64,000 nucleotides of DNA from Bradyrhizobium archetypum (GTDB taxonomy: Bacteria; Pseudomonadota; Alphaproteobacteria; Rhizobiales; Xanthobacteraceae). The notes under the pieces are model-generated. The model had not been told where the DNA came from and searched no databases. It saw only the letters and a program-made list of their open reading frames with translations. Positions 8,042-16,914 of the stretch are shown here, piece after piece; position 1 is the stretch's first letter, and the number at the start of each line of letters is the position of its first letter. The translations under genes were made by a program, and so were the position numbers. Location: positions 248,001 through 312,000 of the forward strand of contig NZ_JAAVLW010000004.1 in assembly GCF_013114835.1 (NCBI RefSeq), given 5' to 3'.

Positions 8042-8482
8042 ATGAATCCCCGTCGCGAGCATCGTCTGGTGTTTCTGCTCAATGTCGCGCAGCGCCGGCT
8101 GCAGCGCTGGATCGCGGCGCAGACCCACGGAAGCGGAGTCACAGCCGCGCAGTCGGGATTGCTGTTTGTTCTGGGCCAGCGCGACGGTGTGCTGATCGGC
8201 GAGGCGGGGGCGGCGCTCGATCTCGGCCCTGCAGGCATCAGTGGGTTGGTGGACCGGATGGCAGCGGCGAACCTGATCAGGCGGCGCGCCGATCCAGATG
8301 ACGGACGTGCATGGCGGCTCTGGCTGACGCCGGCCGGCCGCGCCGCGCTGGCGCAGGCAAAAGCTGGGCTCGCCGAAGTCAATGCACGCCTCACAGACGG
8401 ATTCACCGAAGTCGAGATCGATGTCGTCGCGCGCTGGCTCGCCAGCCTGCAGAGCAAGTTTCCCAAAGGAGAAGACGAATGA
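8042..8482 (+). CDS. MarR family transcriptional regulator
   Basis: A 146-residue regulator with the MarR winged-helix layout: dimerisation helix at residues 6-25, recognition region G-P-A-G-I-S-G-L-V-D-R-M at about 62-73, and the wing R-R-A-D-P-D-D-G-R-A at about 81-90, which contains the conserved D-x-R motif. It is translationally coupled (ATGA at 8479-8482) to the enoyl-CoA isomerase-like gene, so it probably regulates that gene in response to an aromatic or acyl ligand. It is divergent from the GntR gene, with a strong palindrome just upstream. Confidence 0.88.
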   Translation: MNPRREHRLVFLLNVAQRRLQRWIAAQTHGSGVTAAQSGLLFVLGQRDGVLIGEAGAALDLGPAGISGLVDRMAAANLIRRRADPDDGRAWRLWLTPAGRAALAQAKAGLAEVNARLTDGFTEVEIDVVARWLASLQSKFPKGEDE

Positions 8483-9252
8483 CCGAGCATATCAAGATCG
8501 AGAAGAGTGATGGGATTCTCAGCCTGACGATGGCGCGGCCCGACAAGAAGAATGCCCTGACCAATGCGATGTACGGCGCGCTGGCCGACGCCATGGAAGC
8601 AGCCGAGACTGATCCTTCCGTGCGTGTCCTGCTGATCCGGGGCGAGGGCGACATGTTCACCGCAGGTAATGACGTCGGCGAATTTGCGGCCATAGCGACG
8701 GGCGCGTTTCAGGGCGAGCGGCACGTCGGCCGTTTCCTGCAGGCGCTTGCACATTCGAGCCGCCCGCTGGTCGCCGCCGTGCAGGGGCGTGCCGTCGGCA
8801 TCGGCACTACGATGCTGCTGCATTGCGATCTGGTCGTGCTGGCCGAGAACGCGCTGCTGTCAACGCCATTCGTCAATCTAGCGTTGGTGCCGGAAGCGGC
8901 TTCCAGCCTGTTGATGCCGCTTCGCATCGGCTATGCACGCGCCTACGAAATGTTTGCGCTCGGCGAAGCGGTCGATGCCAAATCCGCGTTCGCTTGGGGG
9001 CTCGCCAACCGCGTTGTGCCGCTCGACAAGCTCGATGGCGAGGCGATGGCTCTCGCCGCCCGCCTCGCCAGGCAACCGGCAGGAGCTGTCAGCACCACCA
9101 AGCGGCTGATGCGCAACCCCGAGCTGCTGCTGGCGCAGATCAAGGCAGAAAGCCAGCAATTCGCGGAGCGCTTGAAAACCGCTGAGGCGCGCGAGGCCTT
9201 TGCCGCGTTTGCCGAGCGGCGTCCGCCGGATTTCCTGAAATTTGCCAGCTAG
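8479..9252 (+). CDS. Crotonase-fold protein, probably delta3-delta2-enoyl-CoA isomerase
   Basis: A 257-residue crotonase-superfamily protein; start ATG overlaps the marR stop and is preceded by AAAGGAGAA. The oxyanion-hole segments are present (F-T-A-G-N-D-V and G-R-A-V-G-I-G-T-T). Both glutamates used by hydratases are replaced: the position after GxG-x is Thr, and TPFVNLA has Phe where hydratases have P-E. The following L-V-P-E-A-A-S-S segment instead matches the catalytic Glu of peroxisomal-type delta3,delta2-enoyl-CoA isomerases. It would shift double bonds during unsaturated fatty-acid or related acyl-CoA degradation. Confidence 0.8.
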   Translation: MTEHIKIEKSDGILSLTMARPDKKNALTNAMYGALADAMEAAETDPSVRVLLIRGEGDMFTAGNDVGEFAAIATGAFQGERHVGRFLQALAHSSRPLVAAVQGRAVGIGTTMLLHCDLVVLAENALLSTPFVNLALVPEAASSLLMPLRIGYARAYEMFALGEAVDAKSAFAWGLANRVVPLDKLDGEAMALAARLARQPAGAVSTTKRLMRNPELLLAQIKAESQQFAERLKTAEAREAFAAFAERRPPDFLKFAS

Positions 9253-9351
9253 TCCGCGCAACTGCGTTCTTCCCCGCCCGCGACCTCGAGGCAATTGACC
9301 GCCCGCGGCGGCCCCGCTACCTGTTTTAAGGTTGCGTGCGGGGGAAACAAA

Positions 9352-10965
9352 ATGAACAAGAACAATGAAGCTTCCGAATTCGATTACGTCATCGTCGGCG
9401 CCGGCTCAGCCGGGTGTGTGCTTGCCAATCGATTGACGGCCAACGGCAGGCATTCCGTATTGCTGCTGGAGGCGGGACCAAAGGATACCAACCTCTGGAT
9501 CCACGTGCCGCTCGGTTACGGAAGGCTGTTCAAGGAAAAATCCGTCAACTGGATGTACCAGACCGAGCCGGAGCCGGGCTTGAACGGCCGGCAGGTGTTC
9601 CAGCCGCGCGGCAAGGTGCTCGGCGGCTCCAGCTCGATCAACGGTCTCCTGTATGTGCGCGGGCAGCATGAGGACTACGACCGCTGGCGCCAGCGTGGCA
9701 ATGCCGGCTGGGGCTATGACGACGTGCTGCCCTATTTCAAGAAGGCCGAGAACCAGCAGCGCGGCGCCGACAAATATCACGGCATCGGCGGTCCGCTGCC
9801 GGTATCCGACTGGCGACATCATGATCCGTTGTCGGAAGCATTTGTGGTCGCGGCTGCGGAGGTCGGCATTCCGACCAATCCCGACTTCAATGGTGCGACC
9901 CAGGAAGGCGCGGGCTTTTTCCAGACCACGACAAGGCGCGGCCGCCGCGCCAGCACGGCGTTCTCCTATCTGCGTCCCGCCAGGAAGCGACCCAACCTGC
10001 ACATCGAGACGTCAGCGCTGGCGCAGCGCATCCTGTTCGAAGGCCGCCGCGCCAAGGCAGTCGAATACAAGCAGGACGGCCACGCGCGCACCGCGCGGGC
10101 GCGCAAGGAAATCCTGGTCTCCAGTGGAGCGTATAATTCGCCGCAATTGCTGCAGCTCTCGGGCATCGGGCCGGCGGATCTGTTAAAACAGCACGGCATC
10201 GAAATCTTGCTCGATGCGCCCGGCGTGGGCAACGATCTGCAGGATCACATGCAGGTCCGCCTGATCACGCGCTGTTCGCAGAAGTGCACGCTCAACGATG
10301 TCGTCAACAATCCGATCCGCAAGATGATGGCGGGCATTCAGTATGCCGCCTCGCGCAAGGGTCCGCTGACGATTGCGGCCGGCACATCGGGCGCTTTCTT
10401 CAAGACCAGCCCGCGGCTGGCCTCGCCCGATATCCAGATTCACTTCCTGCCGTTCTCGACCGACAAGATGGGCGAGAAGCTGCACGCGCTTTCCGGCTTC
10501 ACCGCGTCGGTCTGCCAGTTGCGTCCCGAAAGCCGCGGCTCGCTACGCATCAAAAGCGCGGATCCTGCCGTGCCGCCGGAAATCCGCATCAACTATCTCG
10601 CGACCGAAACCGACCGCCGCGCCTTCATCGACGGCATCCGCATCCTGCGCCGAATTCTTGCGGCGCCAGCGCTGAAGGCCTACGCGGTCGCGGAGGTCGA
10701 TCCCGGTGCGAAGGTGCAGAGCGACGACGAATTGCTGGACTTCTGCCGCCGCACCGGCAGCACGGTCTATCACCCGACCTCGACCTGCCGCATGGGCAAC
10801 GATCCGCTCGCCGTCGTCGACCAGCGCTTGCGCGTTCGCGGCATCGAAGGCCTGCGCGTGGTCGATGCGTCTGTTATGCCGGACCTGATGTCGGGAAATA
10901 CCAACGCGCCGACGATCATGATCGCCGAGAAGGCGTCCGACATGATTCTGGAGGATGCGCGGTAG
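9352..10965 (+). CDS. GMC family oxidoreductase (choline/alcohol dehydrogenase-like)
   Basis: A 537-residue FAD enzyme. Start MNKNNEASE at 9352 follows GGGGGAAAC. The Rossmann FAD motif D-Y-V-I-V-G-A-G-S-A-G-C occurs at about residues 10-21, GMC signature 1 in G-K-V-L-G-G-S-S-S-I-N-G, signature 2 in G-A-Y-N-S-P-Q-L-L-Q-L-S-G-I-G-P, and the catalytic His region V-Y-H-P-T-S-T-C-R-M-G near the C-terminus. The family oxidises primary alcohols, choline or polyols. Substrate cannot be assigned; no betaine-aldehyde dehydrogenase or BetI neighbour is present, so choline is not favoured. Confidence 0.87.
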   Translation: MNKNNEASEFDYVIVGAGSAGCVLANRLTANGRHSVLLLEAGPKDTNLWIHVPLGYGRLFKEKSVNWMYQTEPEPGLNGRQVFQPRGKVLGGSSSINGLLYVRGQHEDYDRWRQRGNAGWGYDDVLPYFKKAENQQRGADKYHGIGGPLPVSDWRHHDPLSEAFVVAAAEVGIPTNPDFNGATQEGAGFFQTTTRRGRRASTAFSYLRPARKRPNLHIETSALAQRILFEGRRAKAVEYKQDGHARTARARKEILVSSGAYNSPQLLQLSGIGPADLLKQHGIEILLDAPGVGNDLQDHMQVRLITRCSQKCTLNDVVNNPIRKMMAGIQYAASRKGPLTIAAGTSGAFFKTSPRLASPDIQIHFLPFSTDKMGEKLHALSGFTASVCQLRPESRGSLRIKSADPAVPPEIRINYLATETDRRAFIDGIRILRRILAAPALKAYAVAEVDPGAKVQSDDELLDFCRRTGSTVYHPTSTCRMGNDPLAVVDQRLRVRGIEGLRVVDASVMPDLMSGNTNAPTIMIAEKASDMILEDAR

Positions 10966-10993
10966 GCGCCGACACCAGCGGCAAAACACCGAT

Positions 10994-11092
10994 GTCATGA
11001 TCCGCGACAGCGAATGATCCAGTATTCCGTGACATCTCGATTCAAACTGAAGTCGGGCGCTTACTGGATACCCGCCTTCGCGGGTATGACGG
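10994..11092. repeat. Dispersed repeat, type 2 (GATCCAGTA...TACTGGAT)
   Basis: A decayed copy of the dispersed palindromic element whose best copy is at 59838-59938: outer arms resemble GTCATNCCCGCG / CGCGGGNATGAC and inner arms contain GATCCAGTATTCC and TTACTGGATA. It lies between the converging GMC and hemE genes and may form a terminator-like hairpin. Confidence 0.7.
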
Positions 11093-11098
11093 TCCTTG

Positions 11099-12151
11099 TT
11101 ACCCCGTATACGCCCGCACGCGCTTCAGCATCTGCTCGACATGCGCGATCGGGGTTTCCGGCTGGATGCCGTGGCCGAGATTGAAGATCAGCCGCCCCTG
11201 CGCATAGTTCGCCAGCACGTCGTCGACAGCGCGGTCGAGCGCGGCGCCGCCTGCGATCAACGCCAGCGGATCGAGATTGCCCTGCACGGCGACATGGTTC
11301 TGCACGCGCTCGCGGATAAATGATGGCTCCGCCGTCCAGTCGATGCTGACGGCGTTGAGGCCGGTCGCTTCCACATAGGCTGGTAACAGCGCGCCGGCAC
11401 CACGCGGAAAACCGATGATCTTGGCATCGGGCACTTGCGCGCGTACCCCGGCGACTATGCGTTTTGCCGGTTCGATCGACCAACGCTCGAATTCGCGCGG
11501 CGGCAGCACGCCGGCCCAGGTATCGAAGATCTGCAGGCAATCCGCGCCGGCCTTGAGCTGACCGAGCAAATATTGGATGGAATTCTCCACCAGCACGTCG
11601 ATGATCTTCGCAAACACGTCGGGATGGCCGTACGCCATCATCCGCGCCGGCGCCTGATCCGGCGTGCCCTGACCTGCGACCATGTAGGTTGCCACCGTCC
11701 ATGGCGCGCCGCAGAAGCCGATCAGCGCAATCTCTGGCGCAAGTTCGCGCCGCACGCGGCGCAGCGCTTCATAGACCGGCTCCAGCTTTCCGAAGTCGGC
11801 ATCGCGCGCCAGCGTGTCTACCTTCTCCGGTGTATCCAGCGGATCGAGCCGCGGGCCTTCGCCGGCCTCGAAGCGCACCGAGCGGCCGAGTGCGTAGGGG
11901 ATGACGAGAATGTCGGAAAAGATGATCGCCGCGTCGAAGTTGAAACGGCGGATCGGCTGCAGCGTCACCTCGGCGGCATATTCCGGCGTGAAGCAGAGAT
12001 CGAGAAAGCTGCCGGCCCGGGCGCGCAGTTCGCGATATTCAGGCAAATAGCGACCGGCCTGACGCATCATCCAGGCTGGCGGCACCGCCTGTCTGCGGCC
12101 CGACAGCACTTCGATAACGGGTTTTACGAAGGATTTCTGGGTCAAACGCAA
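11099..12151 (-). CDS. hemE: Uroporphyrinogen decarboxylase
   Basis: A 350-residue enzyme that decarboxylates the four acetate side chains of uroporphyrinogen III to give coproporphyrinogen III in haem biosynthesis. The diagnostic N-terminal motif [17 protein letters not shown] is present, containing the substrate-binding arginines, as are [12 protein letters not shown] and the C-terminal [10 protein letters not shown]. Length is normal for the family. It stands alone here with no other haem gene adjacent. Confidence 0.96.
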   Translation of the reverse strand: MRLTQKSFVKPVIEVLSGRRQAVPPAWMMRQAGRYLPEYRELRARAGSFLDLCFTPEYAAEVTLQPIRRFNFDAAIIFSDILVIPYALGRSVRFEAGEGPRLDPLDTPEKVDTLARDADFGKLEPVYEALRRVRRELAPEIALIGFCGAPWTVATYMVAGQGTPDQAPARMMAYGHPDVFAKIIDVLVENSIQYLLGQLKAGADCLQIFDTWAGVLPPREFERWSIEPAKRIVAGVRAQVPDAKIIGFPRGAGALLPAYVEATGLNAVSIDWTAEPSFIRERVQNHVAVQGNLDPLALIAGGAALDRAVDDVLANYAQGRLIFNLGHGIQPETPIAHVEQMLKRVRAYTG

Positions 12152-12170
12152 AGTTCCTCAGCAAGCCTGA

Positions 12171-12500
<330 letters not shown>

Positions 12501-12536
12501 CGCAAAAAGGATCGCACGAATTCGTTTTGCAGCGGC

Positions 12537-12564
12537 AAACGGCCTCCTTGAAGGGAGACCGTTT
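12537..12564 (+). terminator. Hairpin, possible terminator
   Basis: AAACGGCCTCCTT / GGGAGACCGTTT form an approximately 11-bp stem with one mismatch. It follows the small gene ending at 12500 and faces the slyX 3' end, so it could serve both strands. The T-tract is poor. Confidence 0.4.
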
Positions 12565-12575
12565 CTGTTTGGGGT

Positions 12576-12800
12576 TCAGTAGTGCGGCGGACGCTCGTTT
12601 GCAGGGCCGGGCACGCGGTTTTCGGCTTCTCGAAGGCGTTCCTTCAATTCCGCGATCTGCCGAGTCAGTCTGTCGATCTCGGTCCACTGCGCCGTGATCG
12701 TGAGGTTCAACACCTCGATGGTCTCATCCTGATAGGTCAGGCGTATTTCCAGCGCATCGATGCGCTCGCTCAGTGCGCTGACTTCACTCATGGGAGCCAT
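12576..12800 (-). CDS. slyX: SlyX family coiled-coil protein
   Basis: A 74-residue protein with the SlyX pattern: R-I-D-A-L-E-I-R-L-T-Y-Q-D-E-T-I-E-V-L-N at the N-terminus, a continuous heptad-rich coiled coil through residue 55, and a C-terminal P-P-H-Y ending. The function is unknown. The start may be 12800 or 12791; either overlaps the 3' end of the trhO gene, indicating translational coupling. Confidence 0.88.
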   Translation of the reverse strand: MAPMSEVSALSERIDALEIRLTYQDETIEVLNLTITAQWTEIDRLTRQIAELKERLREAENRVPGPANERPPHY

Positions 12801-13536
12801 CGCTCATCTTGCGTTCCCGCAGGCCGTGGCCGAGCGCCACGCGTTCGTCGAACACGAAGCATTCGCCGCGCCAACGGCTCTCCTCTTCCGGGACACCTTC
12901 CAGGTACCGAAGGATGCCGCCTTTGAGGTGATAGATCTCGTCAAATCCGCGCGCCAGCAGATAGGCGCTGGCTTTCTCGCACCGGATGCCGCCGGTGCAG
13001 AACATTGCGATCCGCTTGTGCTTCGCCGGATCGAGTTTCTGCGCGGCGAACTCCTTGAACTGTCCAAAGCTTTTGATGCCGGGATCGACCGCCCCCTCGA
13101 ACGTGCCCATCGCCACCTCGAAAGCGTTGCGAGTATCGATGACTAGCGTATCGGGCGCAGCGATCAATTCGTTCCAGTCCGACGGTTCGACATAGGTGCC
13201 GACCCGCCGTGTCGGGTCGACGTCGGCATCGCCGAGCGTAACGATTTCTTTCTTCAGGCGGACCTTCAGCTGCTGGAACGGCATCTCGGACGCGGTTGAA
13301 AATTTGAGTTCGAGATTGTCGAGCCGGCCGCCAAAAACGGCGCCGTGCTGCAGTTCACGAACGAACGCGTCGATGTCTGCATCGCTGCCCGCAACCGTGC
13401 CATTGATGCCCTCATGCGCCAGCAGCACGCTGCCCTTCAACCCCAGGTCCGCCGCAAAGGCACGCAACGGCTCGCGCAATTCCCGGAAATCCGGCAGCGC
13501 AGCGAATTGATAGAAGGCGGCGACCTTGAGCGGCAT
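12784..13536 (-). CDS. trhO: tRNA uridine(34) 5-hydroxylase-type rhodanese
   Basis: A 250-residue protein of the YceA/TrhO family, which makes 5-hydroxyuridine at the wobble position of tRNA using molecular oxygen. An N-terminal acylphosphatase-like domain (with H-E-G-I-N-G-T) precedes a rhodanese domain with the active-site loop M-F-C-T-G-G-I-R-C-E-K-A. The C-terminus has the Y-L-E-G-V-P-E-E-E-S-R-W-x-G-E-C-F-V-F-D-x-R-V block specific to this family, though the final cysteine-rich tail seen in longer homologues is absent. Upstream of and overlapping slyX. Confidence 0.92.
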   Translation of the reverse strand: MPLKVAAFYQFAALPDFRELREPLRAFAADLGLKGSVLLAHEGINGTVAGSDADIDAFVRELQHGAVFGGRLDNLELKFSTASEMPFQQLKVRLKKEIVTLGDADVDPTRRVGTYVEPSDWNELIAAPDTLVIDTRNAFEVAMGTFEGAVDPGIKSFGQFKEFAAQKLDPAKHKRIAMFCTGGIRCEKASAYLLARGFDEIYHLKGGILRYLEGVPEEESRWRGECFVFDERVALGHGLRERKMSDGSHE

Positions 13537-13728
13537 GGCGACCGTTTATCAGGCCGGCCGGGGAGGGGAAACCCCGTAAAGCCCTGCATATTCTGCGCAT
13601 TGCCTCTGATGCCCCATTGGCATGCCAACCATTGCCCTGCCGGGGATGAATATGCCAAAGAACGGCCTATAAACCCGCCCGATGCTCCCGCGGGATGCTC
13701 AAGAAACGCTGAAAAGAAAGCACTCGCG

Positions 13729-15315
13729 ATGAGGAATTTCCATTTCGCCGGCCGCTCCACGGTCCATGCCCAGAACGCGATGGTGGCGACGTCACATCCG
13801 GAAGCCGCGTTGACCGCGATCGAGGTGATGAAGGCGGGCGGCACGGCGGCGGATGCCGCGGTAGCGGCCTGCGCGCTGCTTGGCGTGATCGAGCCGCAAT
13901 CGACGGGCATTGGCGGCGACTGCTTCGCGCTGATCCAGCCGAAAGGCGAGGGCAAGATTGTCGCCTATAACGGCTCCGGCCGCGCGCCGATGGCAGCGAC
14001 AGCCGAATGGTATCTGGAGCGCAAGATCCATTCAGTGCCGCTGACCTCGGCCCATGCGGTGAGCATTCCCGGCGCGATCGACGCCTGGGATACGATCCTG
14101 CGCGACCATGGCAAGATGGGCCTCGACACCCTGCTGCAGCCCGCCATCAAGGCCGCCGAGGAAGGCTATGTCGTTGCCCCCCGCATCGCCTTCGACTGGA
14201 AGAACCAGTTCGAGAAGCTGAAGAACGGCACTAATACCGAGCGCTATCTTTTGCCGCACGGCAAGCCGGCGGTGGCCGGCGACGTGATCCGCCAGCCGGA
14301 ATTGGGCAAGACGCTGCGCGCCATCGCCAAGAATGGCCGCGATGCGTTCTATACCGGCGAAATCGCGGACGACATGGTGGAAACCCTGCGCGGCATTGGC
14401 GGCCTGCACACGCTGGAAGATTTTGCTGCGCATTCGACCGAAACGACGGCGCCGATCGGCACCATGTACAAGGGCCATGATGTCTGGCAGTGCCCGCCGA
14501 ACGGCCCGGGTATCACGATGCTGGTGATGCTGAATATCCTCTCCCGCTTCGACCTGACCAAATTCGCGCCGCTCAGCATCGAGCGCTTCCATCTCGAGGC
14601 GGAGGCCGCCCGCATCGCCTACATGATGCGTGAGCAGTATATCGGCGATCCTCAACAGGTGCATGTCGACGTCGCCGGCATCCTCGCCAAAGGGTTCGCC
14701 GAGGAGCATATCAAGAACATCAGGATGGACCGGCTGCTCGAACTGCCGAACGTCGCGCCACCGATGAATCCGTCCACCGTCTACATCACCGTTGTCGACA
14801 AGGATCGCAACGTCTGCTCGTTCATCAACTCGATCGCGCATTCGTTCGGTTCGGCGATCGTTTCCAACAAGACCGGCATTCTCCTGCAGAATCGCGCCGG
14901 CGGCTTCCGCATTCAGCCCGGCCACCCGAACTGCATCGCGCCGGGCAAGCGGCCGCTGCACACCATCATTCCCTCGCTCGCCACCAGGAATGGCCGCGCG
15001 GTGATGCCGTTCGGTGTGATGGGCGGCCAGTATCAGCCGGTCGGGCAGACCCACGTACTGACCAATATTCTCGACTATGGCTGCGACGTGCAGGAAGCCA
15101 TCGATATGCCACGCGGTTTGCATTATGAGGGCGTCTACCAGCTCGAGGACAGCGTGCCGGCCGAGATCGTCGAAGGCCTGAAGAAGATCGGCCACAAGAC
15201 CACGAGCGTGGTCGGCCCACTCGGCGGCGGCCAGGCGATCTGGATCGACTGGGACACGGGCACGCTGACCGGCGGCTCCGATCCCCGCAAGGACGGCTGC
15301 GCGCTGGGCTACTGA
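13729..15315 (+). CDS. Gamma-glutamyltransferase family protein
   Basis: A 528-residue Ntn-hydrolase. Start MRNFHFAGR at 13729; an in-frame extension upstream would overlap the divergent trhO gene and is rejected. The predicted autocleavage/nucleophile Thr350 sits in P-S-T-V-Y-I-T-V-V-D, aligning with the Thr-Thr of classical GGT. Downstream, the glycine pair is in the G-V-M-G-G-Q-Y-Q-P-V-G segment. No signal peptide is evident, unlike periplasmic GGT, so it may be a cytoplasmic member acting on gamma-glutamyl compounds or an acylase. Transcribed divergently from trhO. Confidence 0.87.
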   Translation: MRNFHFAGRSTVHAQNAMVATSHPEAALTAIEVMKAGGTAADAAVAACALLGVIEPQSTGIGGDCFALIQPKGEGKIVAYNGSGRAPMAATAEWYLERKIHSVPLTSAHAVSIPGAIDAWDTILRDHGKMGLDTLLQPAIKAAEEGYVVAPRIAFDWKNQFEKLKNGTNTERYLLPHGKPAVAGDVIRQPELGKTLRAIAKNGRDAFYTGEIADDMVETLRGIGGLHTLEDFAAHSTETTAPIGTMYKGHDVWQCPPNGPGITMLVMLNILSRFDLTKFAPLSIERFHLEAEAARIAYMMREQYIGDPQQVHVDVAGILAKGFAEEHIKNIRMDRLLELPNVAPPMNPSTVYITVVDKDRNVCSFINSIAHSFGSAIVSNKTGILLQNRAGGFRIQPGHPNCIAPGKRPLHTIIPSLATRNGRAVMPFGVMGGQYQPVGQTHVLTNILDYGCDVQEAIDMPRGLHYEGVYQLEDSVPAEIVEGLKKIGHKTTSVVGPLGGGQAIWIDWDTGTLTGGSDPRKDGCALGY

Positions 15316-15353
15316 CCGTATACAAGCTCCGTTTCCGGAAAGAGGTTCAACAG

Positions 15354-15812
15354 ATGCGCTTCTCGCGACGCACGATCTTCCAGACCGCCTTTGCCGCCGT
15401 GGCAGCCGCGGTTGCCACGCCCGTTGCCATTCAAATGGCATCGGCCCAAACCGCAGGAAAACCCATGACCACAGCTTCAGGCTTGCAGATCATCGACAGC
15501 AAGGTCGGTACCGGCGCCTCGCCAGCGTCCGGCCAGACCTGCGTCATGCATTATACCGGTTGGCTCTACGAGAATGGCCAGAAGGGCAGGAAATTCGATT
15601 CCTCGGTGGATCGCAATGAGCCGTTCGAGTTCAAGATCGGCCAGCGGCAGGTGATTGCCGGCTGGGACGAAGGCGTCGCTTCCATGAAGGTCGGCGGCAA
15701 GCGCACGCTGATCATTCCGCCTGCGCTCGGTTACGGCGCGCGGGGCGCCGGCGGCGTCATCCCGCCGAACGCTACGCTGATGTTCGACGTCGAATTGCTG
15801 GCCGTGAAGTAA
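15354..15812 (+). CDS. FKBP-type peptidyl-prolyl cis-trans isomerase, exported
   Basis: A 152-residue protein with an N-terminal twin-arginine-like signal (SRRTIFQ followed by an Ala-rich hydrophobic stretch, cleavage near A-S-A-Q at about residue 32) and one FKBP domain. Domain markers are V-M-H-Y-T-G-W-L-Y, K-F-D-S-S, V-I-A-G-W-D-E-G-V, L-I-I-P-P-A-L-G-Y-G and L-M-F-D-V-E-L-L. It would catalyse proline isomerisation during folding of periplasmic proteins. It follows the GGT gene by 38 bases on the same strand. Confidence 0.9.
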   Translation: MRFSRRTIFQTAFAAVAAAVATPVAIQMASAQTAGKPMTTASGLQIIDSKVGTGASPASGQTCVMHYTGWLYENGQKGRKFDSSVDRNEPFEFKIGQRQVIAGWDEGVASMKVGGKRTLIIPPALGYGARGAGGVIPPNATLMFDVELLAVK

Positions 15813-15831
15813 GCTGAACCCGAGGCGCAGC

Positions 15832-16233
15832 GTGAAGGTCTCGATCCGCGACGCTTATTTCGACACGCTGTAGTCCTGATCCGCGAGCCTGGTCGATGCC
15901 ACGCGCGGCATCGTCAAGGCGGAAGATCTCGCGCGCATGAAACCCACGGCGCTCCTGGTCAACACCAGCCGCGCGCCGCTGATCGAGCCGAACGCACTCG
16001 TGAATGCGTTGCGCGCCGGACGCCCCGGCATGGCGGCGGTCGACTCTACGAAAAAGAGTCGCTGCGCGATCCCCTGCTGACCATGGAAACGTGGTCTGCA
16101 CGCCGCATCTGGCTATGTATCGCGCGACGAACACGAACTCCAGTTCACGGATATTTTCGATCAGATTGTGGCCTATGCCGCGGGAATGCCGACGAATGTC
16201 GTCAATCCGGACGTGATGTCCAGACGGCGCTGA
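15832..16233 (+). pseudogene. Degraded D-2-hydroxyacid dehydrogenase (SerA/GhrA-like) gene
   Basis: A GTG at 15832 opens V-K-V-S-I-R-D-A-Y-F-D-T-L and then a TAG, as at the N-terminus of these enzymes. About 20 bases later the same family resumes near its C-terminus with [17 protein letters not shown] and [12 protein letters not shown]. After a frame change come [17 protein letters not shown]-like and V-V-N-P-D-V, ending at TGA 16231-16233. The large central NAD-binding region is missing. This is a remnant with an internal deletion plus frameshifts, not a working gene. Confidence 0.8.
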
Positions 16234-16363
16234 ACAGGCTGAGGCTGCGCCCGGCCATGACGAAAACCGGGGCGCCTATGCGCAGCCGGCTCCGCTAATT
16301 TTCTGGTTTGCGGCCGCGCTTTTCGATATCGTCGGGAAAAATGATCTTTCGAGAAGGCGCCCA

Positions 16364-16870
16364 ATGACCGGCACGCATGACCACGCCCATTCCCACGATC
16401 ACGATGAGCGCTGGAAGCATGACGGCGTTCGCGTCATTCCAGGCAATCAGCTCGATCCCAACGTGCCGTCAACCGCCGGCATGGATCGCAAGGCCGCGAT
16501 CAATTTCGCCCGCGTCGGCGCGCAGAAATTGTGGGCGGGGACGGTGACGATCAAGCCCGACGCCAAGACCGGCGCGCATCATCACGGCCATCTCGAAAGC
16601 ATCATCTATGTCGTAAAGGGCAGGGCGCGGATGCGCTGGGGCGAGCATCTGCAGTTCACCGCCGAGGCCGGCCCCGGCGACTTCATTTTCGTGCCGCCCT
16701 ACGTGCCGCATCAGGAAATCAACGCCAGCCCCGACGAGGTGCTGGAATGCGTGCTGGTGCGCTCCGACGGCGAGGCGGTTGCGATCAATCTCGACATCGA
16801 GCCGGTCGAAAAGCCGGAGACGGTGCTGTGGGTCGATCCGGTGCACCGCGACCCCGCCGTGAAGAAGTAA
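16364..16870 (+). CDS. Cupin-domain protein with His-rich N-terminus
   Basis: A 168-residue protein with one cupin_2 barrel. Metal ligands are visible in H-H-H-G-H-L-E-S (about residues 72-79) and in the second motif V-P-P-Y-V-P-H-Q. The first 20 residues are very histidine/aspartate rich (HDHAHSHDHDERWKHD), which may bind or deliver a metal. GAGAAGG precedes the ATG. Cupins of this size act as dioxygenases, isomerases or ligand sensors; nothing fixes the reaction. It lies 44 bases upstream of a crotonase gene and may be co-transcribed with it. Confidence 0.8.
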   Translation: MTGTHDHAHSHDHDERWKHDGVRVIPGNQLDPNVPSTAGMDRKAAINFARVGAQKLWAGTVTIKPDAKTGAHHHGHLESIIYVVKGRARMRWGEHLQFTAEAGPGDFIFVPPYVPHQEINASPDEVLECVLVRSDGEAVAINLDIEPVEKPETVLWVDPVHRDPAVKK

Positions 16871-16914
16871 AGAACATCGATCATCGCCATCGAGCTGGTG
16901 TCGCGGGGAATGCC

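Noticed and set aside
13345..13728. Upstream extension of the gamma-glutamyltransferase frame
   Set aside because: Overlaps the divergent trhO gene and lacks family similarity; the family N-terminus begins at 13729.
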